The notes under the pieces were generated by a model. The model did no database searches, was not told where the DNA came from, and was given only the letters and a program-made list of their open reading frames with translations. Shown one piece after another: positions 58,431-64,000 of a DNA stretch of 64,000 bases. Numbering within the stretch: the first letter of the stretch is position 1; each line of letters begins with the position of its first letter. The translations under genes were made by a program, and so were the position numbers. The DNA is from Gordonia prachuapensis (GTDB lineage: Bacteria; Actinomycetota; Actinomycetes; Mycobacteriales; Mycobacteriaceae): contig NZ_JAZDUE010000001.1 in assembly GCF_036350515.1 (NCBI RefSeq), positions 456,262 to 520,261 of the forward strand, read 5' to 3'.

Positions 58431-58973
58431 ATGGGGATCGAGCGACGGGGCAGTGGACGCAGGGGCAGTGGACGCAGGGGCCGTGCGACACGACTCGGTG
58501 GTGCTGTCGTCGCCGCCGTGGCGGTGGTCGCCGGCGGCCTGACCGCCGGCGCAGGCGGGACGTCGGCGATTCCGGAGTACACCGAACCCAACCTCGTGAA
58601 AACCCTGCGGTGCGACAGTGCCAACCCGCTGCCGGGCCCGCGGATCCCGATCTGGGTCGACGTGTTCAACCAGATCCCCTTCCCGGCCGACGGCCTTCCG
58701 GGCCCCGCGATCTCCTTGATCGCCTCGAACCGCGCGCAACCGGGAATTCTCGACTACACCATCGAGACCCGCGTGAACTGGCGCAATCTGGCCACCGGTC
58801 GGACCGGAACGGTGAACGTGCCCACCCGGGCGCGGACCGTGACCTGGCAGGCGGACCTCCACCCGGGGCCGGGGCCGGTGGCCTTCACGGTCCATCAGAA
58901 GATCGGGGTGATGGCGTTCGTCCCGATGGTCAACGCCCGGACATCGTCGTGCGGGGGCCGGGCGACCGCCTGA
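58431..58973 (+). CDS. secreted hypothetical protein
   Basis: The 180-aa product has a basic N-terminus (RGSGR units, encoded by a 15-bp tandem repeat GGGGCAGTGGACGCA at 58447-58476) and a hydrophobic stretch 'LGGAVVAAVAVVAGGLTAGAGGTSA', read as a signal peptide. The mature part of about 130 residues has two Cys residues (near 'LRCDSANP' and 'TSSCGG') and beta-strand-rich 'LDYTIETRVNWRNLATGRTGTVNVPTRARTVTWQADLHP'. No catalytic motif is seen. It resembles small actinobacterial exported proteins of unknown function. Start uncertain because of the repeat. Confidence 0.75.
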   Translation: MGIERRGSGRRGSGRRGRATRLGGAVVAAVAVVAGGLTAGAGGTSAIPEYTEPNLVKTLRCDSANPLPGPRIPIWVDVFNQIPFPADGLPGPAISLIASNRAQPGILDYTIETRVNWRNLATGRTGTVNVPTRARTVTWQADLHPGPGPVAFTVHQKIGVMAFVPMVNARTSSCGGRATA

Positions 58974-59124
58974 CCGACCGACACCCGAGCGGGGCCGCAC
59001 ACCCGAACGCTGTCGTTTCGATATCGAAAGCACGGGAATACCCGGAGCGACGAGCAACGGCTAGTAGCGTGGCGCAACATACGCCCCAGCGGTACGGCGG
59101 AACACGACGGTGAGGACACGGCAG

Positions 59125-60642
59125 ATGGCGCAGTCGCACAATCCCGAGGCAGCCGAGCAACACACAGCGAAGGTCATCGGTGTCACCGTGGCCGCCGCGG
59201 TCGGCGGGTTCCTCTTCGGTTTCGACAGTTCCGTCGTCAACGGCGCGGTCGAATCCATCGAGGACACTTTCGAACTGCACGAGCTGATGACCGGGTTCGC
59301 TGTCGCGATCGCCCTCCTCGGGTGCGCTCTCGGTGCCTGGTTCGCCGGACGACTGGCCGACGTGTGGGGTCGCAAACGTGTGATGCTGCTCGGTTCGGCG
59401 CTGTTCATCATCAACTCGATCGGCACCGCGTACACCCAGACGGTGCCCGATCTCCTGCTGTGGCGGGTGCTGGGCGGCATCGGTATCGGAATCGCATCGG
59501 TGATCGCCCCGGCCTACATCGCCGAGATCGCGCCCGCCCGGTATCGAGGTGCACTGGGTTCGCTGCAGCAGTTGGCCATCACGATGGGCATCTTCTCCGC
59601 GCTCCTGTCGGACACACTGCTACAGGATGCCGCCGGGGGACCGGAGAACGACCTGTGGTGGGGCCTGGAGGCGTGGCGGTGGATGTTCCTGGTGGGCGTG
59701 GTACCTGCCGCCGTGTACGGCATCCTGGCGCTGCTGATCCCGGAGTCACCGCGCTATCTGGTCGGACGCAACCGGGACGAAGAGGCGGCACGCATCCTGC
59801 AGGACGTCACGGGCGAACCGAATCCGCTCGACCGGGTCAAGGAGATCCGGATCACGGTCAAGCGCGAGGCGCGCACCTCACTGAAGGACATCAGGGGGCC
59901 GTCGTTCGGTTTGCATCCCCTTGTGTGGGTGGGTATCTGGCTCGCCATCTTCCAGCAATTCGTCGGCATCAACGCCATCTTCTACTACTCGACCACGCTG
60001 TGGCAGTCGGTCGGGTTCAGCACCGATCAGGCGTTCGCGACATCGGTCATCACTGCGGCGATCAACGTCGGGATGACGTTCGTGGCAATCCTTTTCGTCG
60101 ATCGGATAGGGCGCCGCAAACTCTTGCTGAGTGGTTCGATCGGGATGTTCGTCGGTCTGGTGATGGCGTGTGTCGCGTTCACGCAGTCGGCCTATCTGCA
60201 ATCCGGGATGGTCGGCGACGTGCAATGCACGCCCGGCAACACCACTGCCGATTGTCTGGCGCTGCCCGACCCCTGGGGTCCGATCGCCCTCGTGGGCGCC
60301 AACCTCTTCGTGATCTTCTTCGCCGCCACCTGGGGCCCGGTCATGTGGGTGATGCTGGGTGAGATGTTCCCCAACCGGATTCGCGGTGTCGCGCTGGGCG
60401 TGTGCACCGCCGCGAACTGGCTGGCCAACTTCACGATCTCGATGCTGTTCCCGGAGGCGAGTGAGACCCTCGGCCTCGGATGGGTCTATGGGTTCTTCGC
60501 GATCTGCGCGGCCGCGTCGTTCTTCTTCGTGCGATCCAAGGTCGAAGAGACCAAGGGTATGGAACTCGAGGAGATGGATGCCGCCGCCGACTCCCGCCTG
60601 AGCCGGCTCGAGGCGATGCGATCGGCGAAGGGCGAGCGGTGA
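59125..60642 (+). CDS. sugar porter family MFS transporter
   Basis: ATG 59125 gives 505 aa; GTG 59110 adds five residues. All sugar-porter signatures are present: 'GGFLFGFDSSVVNGAVESI', 'GRLADVWGRKRVM', 'RVLGGIGIGIASVIAPAYIAEIAPARYRGALGSLQQLAITMGI', 'IPESPRYLVGRNRDEEA', 'FQQFVGINAIFYYSTTLW' and 'VDRIGRRKLLL'. Twelve spans. A short cytosolic tail is acidic. Substrate could be a hexose, pentose or inositol; no catabolic genes lie beside it. It is convergent with the lysoplasmalogenase gene. Confidence 0.95.
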   Translation: MAQSHNPEAAEQHTAKVIGVTVAAAVGGFLFGFDSSVVNGAVESIEDTFELHELMTGFAVAIALLGCALGAWFAGRLADVWGRKRVMLLGSALFIINSIGTAYTQTVPDLLLWRVLGGIGIGIASVIAPAYIAEIAPARYRGALGSLQQLAITMGIFSALLSDTLLQDAAGGPENDLWWGLEAWRWMFLVGVVPAAVYGILALLIPESPRYLVGRNRDEEAARILQDVTGEPNPLDRVKEIRITVKREARTSLKDIRGPSFGLHPLVWVGIWLAIFQQFVGINAIFYYSTTLWQSVGFSTDQAFATSVITAAINVGMTFVAILFVDRIGRRKLLLSGSIGMFVGLVMACVAFTQSAYLQSGMVGDVQCTPGNTTADCLALPDPWGPIALVGANLFVIFFAATWGPVMWVMLGEMFPNRIRGVALGVCTAANWLANFTISMLFPEASETLGLGWVYGFFAICAAASFFFVRSKVEETKGMELEEMDAAADSRLSRLEAMRSAKGER

Positions 60643-60672
60643 TCCGACAGTCGTCCCCGAATCCAGATTGTC

Positions 60673-61368
60673 TCAGTCGTCGGCGAGCCCGGTGACGAGC
60701 AACCACTGCGCAGCGAAATAGCTTGCCAGTACCCACGCCTCACCCGCGACGGCCAGGCGGCGGTCCCGGACGAGGTGTCGACGGTTGATGATGGCCAGAT
60801 CGGACGTCAGGAAGAACAGACCCCCGGCACGCATCTGCGGTTGGGGCCGGTCGATGCCACCGGCCGTCGCCGACATCAACGCCAGCGTGTTGCCGTAGCC
60901 GCCGAGGACGGGCAGCAGGCGCGGACGGTGTGCCGCCAGCACGGTCGCTGATTCCGCGAGAACGGCTGTCCGCGCCAGCATTCCGGCGACTGACGGCCGT
61001 GCACCGCGCCGGAGCATCGCGCCGGTCAGGCACAGCTGGGCGCCCGCGAAGAACGAGGCCCCGACCCGCAGGTGGCGATCGGATTCCGCCGGCTCCTCGG
61101 CGAACTCCTCGAGCAGCATCGCGCGATCGCCGGCGATCGAGAACGCCACCGCGCCCGCCAGGAGCGCATTGTCGGCGACCGACCTCCTGCGGGCGCCGAG
61201 TGCGGTACGAACTCCCAACAGGGCGAGGGGGAGTGGTTTGGTGATCGCGGCCAGGCGACGCCGATGTGCCGCTCCCGCGACCGTCGCCAGCGCGGCCGAT
61301 GCCGCATAGGACACCGGGCCGGTGGCATGTCGTACCCACGAGTCGAGCACGGGAGTCCGCTTGGTCAC
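60673..61368 (-). CDS. YhhN/lysoplasmalogenase family membrane protein
   Basis: GTG 61368 overlaps the lipase stop by four bases (GTGA) and gives 231 aa. About eight short spans follow: 'AASAALATVAGAAHRRRLAAITKPLPLALLG', 'NALLAGAVAFSIAGDRAMLLEE', 'VGASFFAGAQLCLTGAMLRRG', 'SATVLAAHRPRLLPVLGGYGNTLALMSATAGG' and 'GGLFFLTSDLAIINRRHL' to the end. The YhhN motifs 'TKPLPL', 'SIAGD' and 'FLTSDL' are visible. The family cleaves the vinyl-ether of lysoplasmalogens, though its bacterial role is not always clear. It is translationally coupled to the lipase-like gene upstream. Confidence 0.9.
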   Translation of the reverse strand: MTKRTPVLDSWVRHATGPVSYAASAALATVAGAAHRRRLAAITKPLPLALLGVRTALGARRRSVADNALLAGAVAFSIAGDRAMLLEEFAEEPAESDRHLRVGASFFAGAQLCLTGAMLRRGARPSVAGMLARTAVLAESATVLAAHRPRLLPVLGGYGNTLALMSATAGGIDRPQPQMRAGGLFFLTSDLAIINRRHLVRDRRLAVAGEAWVLASYFAAQWLLVTGLADD

Positions 61369-62555
61369 CGGCCCGCCAGGCGGGAGACGAACCAGCGCAT
61401 GTCGTTGTCGGACAGTGCCTCCGACTGCTGCTGGTTGATCGCGAGGTACGTACGTGCGGTGACCTGGCGGTCGGCGTTCTGGGCGTCGTTGAGGTACCGC
61501 AGCGACAATGGGACGACGACGTTCTGGTCGAACAGGCTCTGGGTCATCATCACCGGTCGGGTGAACCCCTTTATGGGAATCGTGTGGGTACGGGAGACGA
61601 CGTCGAGGAGCTGGCCGTTGCCCGACAGGGGCTGGCGGAAAAGCGATCCGAGGGTCGACCCACCGAACTCGCGGGTCAGGTCGTCGGCGCACACCTGGGT
61701 GGCGCGCTCGAGCCACTTGATGCCCGCATCGGTCAGGAACGGGTCGAGGTCCACCGTCGTGCGGGCGTTGCGAATCGCGCTGAGAGTGAACATCACGTCC
61801 GACTCGACGCCGTCGGGCATCGCGCCGGTGTCGGGTCCGAGGCCACCGATCAGTGTGTCGAACTCGACCGGGATCGACGAGACCGCGGACCCGCGGTAGT
61901 CGAGCTTCGGTCCCTGCACCCGGGTGCCGGTGCGGGCCAGTTCGATTGCCGCCGTGGCCCCCTGGCCCTCACCGACCACGACCCACCGGCGACCGAGATT
62001 CTCGGCGACGTCACGGCTGGCGCGTACCGCATCGACGATGTTCCGCGTCGTCGTGTCGGTGTCGAAATACTCCGGCGTACCCTGCGTGCCCAAGCCCGCA
62101 TAGTCCGGCGTGACCACGGCGTAGCCGCGGTCGAGCCACCGGGTGATCTCGTCGCGATCGCCCTTCGTCGGTTGCGTGGACGGCGCACATCGGTCCGCGA
62201 TGCCCCGGCTCCCATGCGCCCAGACCAGGATCGGCCAGCCGCTCGTGGGGGCCTGTCCCGACGGAACCTGAACCGCCGCGGTGGACAGGCGAGGCTCGCG
62301 ATCGGTGCCGGTGCTCCAGTAGGTGAATGCTGCGCCGGAGCCGGCTTTCGAGGTCAAGCGGTTCTGTGGCAGCGCACGGTTGGCAAAGACCGAACCTGCC
62401 GGGCCTGCGGCGGGGGTGGAGCCGGGAGCGACGGGTGCGGCAGTCGCGACGGTGGTCGCCGTGCCGGTCATCAGCAGTACGGCTGCGGCCGCGGGCACCG
62501 CGGCTCGGAGTGCGAGCCGGCGTGCCGGCACGCGGCGCGATTGGTGGCTGGACAT
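61365..62555 (-). CDS. secreted lipase-fold protein lacking the nucleophile serine
   Basis: The 396-aa protein has a signal peptide ('LALRAAVPAAAAVLLMTGTATTVATAAP'), and the secretory lipase (LIP) layout: 'GWPILVWAHGSRGIADRCAPS', 'LDRGYAVVTPDYAGLGTQGTPEYFDTDTTTRNIVDAVRASRDV' and, where the nucleophile elbow should be GHSQGG, 'VVVGEGQGATAAIELA' (195-199 is G-E-G-Q-G). Gly197 (codon GGC, 61965-61967) replaces the serine. The rest ('RPVMMTQSLFDQNVVVPLSLRYL' with the acid region) is intact. If the start codon annotation holds, the enzyme is probably not a serine hydrolase, or acts by another residue. The gene precedes lysoplasmalogenase. Confidence 0.86.
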   Translation of the reverse strand: MSSHQSRRVPARRLALRAAVPAAAAVLLMTGTATTVATAAPVAPGSTPAAGPAGSVFANRALPQNRLTSKAGSGAAFTYWSTGTDREPRLSTAAVQVPSGQAPTSGWPILVWAHGSRGIADRCAPSTQPTKGDRDEITRWLDRGYAVVTPDYAGLGTQGTPEYFDTDTTTRNIVDAVRASRDVAENLGRRWVVVGEGQGATAAIELARTGTRVQGPKLDYRGSAVSSIPVEFDTLIGGLGPDTGAMPDGVESDVMFTLSAIRNARTTVDLDPFLTDAGIKWLERATQVCADDLTREFGGSTLGSLFRQPLSGNGQLLDVVSRTHTIPIKGFTRPVMMTQSLFDQNVVVPLSLRYLNDAQNADRQVTARTYLAINQQQSEALSDNDMRWFVSRLAGR

Positions 62556-62582
62556 CTGCTGTTCTCTTCGTCAGGAGGCTCG

Positions 62583-63404
62583 TCAGGACTCGACCATGCC
62601 CACCGCGGGCAAGAAGTAGCACATGCGGCCGTCATTGCGCGCCGTGCCGTACACCGCCGACAGGATGGTGCCGTCGCCGGTCTGCACCGGTGCCAGGCGT
62701 ACTCCCGAGAGCACGGGCATCATTCGAAGCATCGGTGCGTCGCTGATCGGTTCGAGGTCGGCGAATCCGCCCTGCAGCGTGGCGACGTTGAACCATGCCA
62801 CCTGCATCTCACCGTCGGTGACCTCACCGGTCGCGGCCGGCACGAAGGCGTACGCGGTCTCGCCCTCGTCGACGAGATTGAGCTTCGGTACCTCGATGCC
62901 GAGCAGTTCCTGCAGCGGGGCGAGCGGCTCGGACGCCAACGGCCACGGGCCGGCAACCGCGCCCGCGCCAGCGGTCACCAGTCCGAGCGGATTGTCGGCA
63001 GTCGGCTCGGTGCAGAACGGTGAGATCGCGGGAGTGAGCGGCTGGATGCCGAGAGTCCGCAGCAAGGCCAGCGGATCTGTTTCCGCCACGGGCGCCGAGC
63101 CCTCCTCCGCGACGAGTTGTTCGGTCGAGAGCTGGCCCACGCTGGTCATGATCGCCGTGGCCGCATCGAGTGCCATCCGGTCGACGCCGGCGTCCTTGAG
63201 CAGTCGCACCGCGGCCGCGAGCTCACTGTCGAACGGAATGGCCGGCAGCGTCAGCGTGTTCGGCTCCACGACCGGTGCAGCCGTCGCGGTTCCGACGGCA
63301 GGTGGGGCACACAACCCGGTGGCCGCGGCTACGACGACAGCCGCGGTACCGGCCCGGAGACCGTATGAGCGACGGGGACGATGTGCCCGCGCGATGCCCA
63401 GCAT
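62583..63404 (-). CDS. secreted protein of unknown function
   Basis: ATG 63404 gives 273 aa. The N-terminus 'SYGLRAGTAAVVVAAATGLCAPPAVGTATAAPVVEP' is a signal peptide with a possible lipobox-free cleavage site after ATA. The mature protein is rich in Ala/Pro with 'LGIQPLTPAISPFCTEPTADNPLGLVTAGAGAVAGPWPLASEPLAPLQELLGIEVPKLNLVDEGETAYAFVPA' and two cysteines. It resembles exported mycobacterial-type proteins without a known catalytic motif. Three iteron-like 15-base repeats lie just upstream (63451-63495). Confidence 0.72.
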   Translation of the reverse strand: MLGIARAHRPRRSYGLRAGTAAVVVAAATGLCAPPAVGTATAAPVVEPNTLTLPAIPFDSELAAAVRLLKDAGVDRMALDAATAIMTSVGQLSTEQLVAEEGSAPVAETDPLALLRTLGIQPLTPAISPFCTEPTADNPLGLVTAGAGAVAGPWPLASEPLAPLQELLGIEVPKLNLVDEGETAYAFVPAATGEVTDGEMQVAWFNVATLQGGFADLEPISDAPMLRMMPVLSGVRLAPVQTGDGTILSAVYGTARNDGRMCYFLPAVGMVES

Positions 63405-63450
63405 GATCCTTTTTCTCCATTCGACGACCGGCACCACCGACACGCCGGTG

Positions 63451-63495
63451 GTGTTGCTTCTGTGGTGTTGCTTCTGTGGGGTGTTACTTCTGTGA
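63451..63495. repeat. three direct repeats GTGTT[G/A]CTTCTGTG
   Basis: Copies begin at 63451, 63465 and 63481 (spacing 14 and 16). They lie 45-90 bases upstream of the secreted-protein start on the minus strand and could be regulator sites or a local duplication. Confidence 0.75.
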
Positions 63496-63638
63496 CAGAT
63501 GTTGCTCAAGTTAAAAGAGAGCATGAGCGGTCGCCAACGTGCAAGTTGTGAGTCCGAGATGTGACTTCGCCGCGATCCACGGGCGACCGACGCTGCCTGG
63601 CGCCGAGAACGACGACACCCCCGGGCGAACCGCGGCGG

Positions 63639-64000
63639 TTTCAAGGGGTCGACGCAACACTGCCTGTTCTACTGGGTGGTGATTAGATCACGCAGACGCT
63701 CGGCTGGGGTATCCCAGCCGAGCGTTTTGCGTGGGCGGCCGTTGAGCTCCTGCGCGACGTGCTCGAGATCAGCCGGACCGTAGACGCTTAGGTCGGTGCC
63801 CTTGGGGAAGTATTGGCGGAGCAGCCCGTTGGTGTTCTCGTTGCTGCCGCGCTGCCAGGGACTGGCCGGATCGCAGAAGTACACCTGCATGTCGGTCGCG
63901 ACCGCGATCTGCTTGTGTCGGGCCAGTTCGGCGCCCTGGTCCCAGGTGAGCGACCCGCGTAGGTGCGCGGGCAGGTCCTTCATCGCGGTGATGAGTGCGT
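63639..64000 (-). mobile_element. right part of an IS30-family insertion sequence, cut by window
   Basis: The transposase end at 63669 and the adjacent sequence TCAAGGGGTCGACGCAACAC (63641-63660) are consistent with an IS30-type terminal inverted repeat. The other end is beyond the window, so target duplication and completeness cannot be judged. Confidence 0.7.
63669..64000 (-). CDS. IS30-family transposase, C-terminal part
   Basis: The visible 110 residues read 'ALITAMKDLPAHLRGSLTWDQGAELARHKQIAVATDMQVYFCDPASPWQRGSNENTNGLLRQYFPKGTDLSVYGPADLEHVAQELNGRPRKTLGWDTPAERL'-like in segments: 'SLTWDQGAELARH' with the second catalytic Asp and 'PWQRGSNENTNGLLRQYFPKGTDL' with the catalytic Glu, both IS30 DDE hallmarks. 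The frame continues off the edge with no stop, so the start is not seen. It is the last feature, inserted downstream of the secreted-protein gene. Confidence 0.92.
   Translation of the reverse strand, partial: ALITAMKDLPAHLRGSLTWDQGAELARHKQIAVATDMQVYFCDPASPWQRGSNENTNGLLRQYFPKGTDLSVYGPADLEHVAQELNGRPRKTLGWDTPAERLRDLITTQ

Overview
The window is high-GC actinobacterial chromosome, almost certainly from the Mycobacteriales. Gordonia or a close relative is my best guess. The grounds are an Ada-AlkA fusion, a short secreted Rpf, paired acyl-CoA dehydrogenases, a WS/DGAT-like acyltransferase, an MpaB/DUF2236 oxygenase, a DUF222-HNH (13E12-type) endonuclease, deazaflavin-type reductases, frequent GTG starts and strong codon bias. 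The genus is an inference; no rRNA, tRNA, CRISPR array or replication origin was seen.

Layout. 1-3.7 kb: Ada-AlkA (cut by the window edge), an AI-2E-type permease and ychF. 3.8-5 kb: decayed toxin-antitoxin genes (a frameshifted HigB, a headless VapC, and an AbrB-type antitoxin followed by a 30-codon VapC stump). 5-10.7 kb: small metabolic genes (VOC, secreted GH43-like, tesB, DUF427, an MDMPI-SRPBCC fusion, GNAT, methyltransferase). 10.7-11.3 kb: an intact vapBC pair with a perfect palindromic operator. 11.5-14.9 kb: an ATP-grasp ligase followed by a 678-aa protein with a candidate Cys-His-Asn triad, which I consider the most interesting undescribed pair here. 15-19.4 kb: YihY/BrkB, an FNT channel, a lipid-kinase-like gene and an F420-type reductase. 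19.5-21.6 kb: cyanase, then a DGPF protein with an ECF42-type sigma factor.

21.7-26.3 kb is a nucleobase locus: an NCS1 permease, a PucR regulator, a yeast-type cytosine deaminase and an overlapping Fe(II) oxygenase of unusual motif. 26.3-33 kb: an HtrA/PepD protease with a clear terminator, TetR/MpaB, a REP-like repeat cluster, a permuted NlpC/P60 protein and a PHP protein. 32.2-35.9 kb: an ABC exporter divergent from a two-component system. 36-45 kb: a CPA2 antiporter, Rpf, an endonuclease III-like gene, ybdD-cstA, a GH3 glucosidase and a P450/TetR pair with twin operators. 46-52.8 kb: two fadE genes behind a long inverted repeat, a second AI-2E permease and a thiolase-like/crotonase fusion.

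52.9-58.4 kb is accessory in character: an RHH-like protein behind a palindrome, a second REP copy, the HNH gene under an apparent LexA box, a phage-type small protein, a WS/DGAT-like enzyme and a protein made of fourteen 10-residue repeats. The end holds a DNA repair glycosylase, a sugar porter, lysoplasmalogenase, a lipase-fold protein lacking its serine, a secreted protein and a truncated IS30 element. Functional names rest on reading motifs in the translations; no database search was run.
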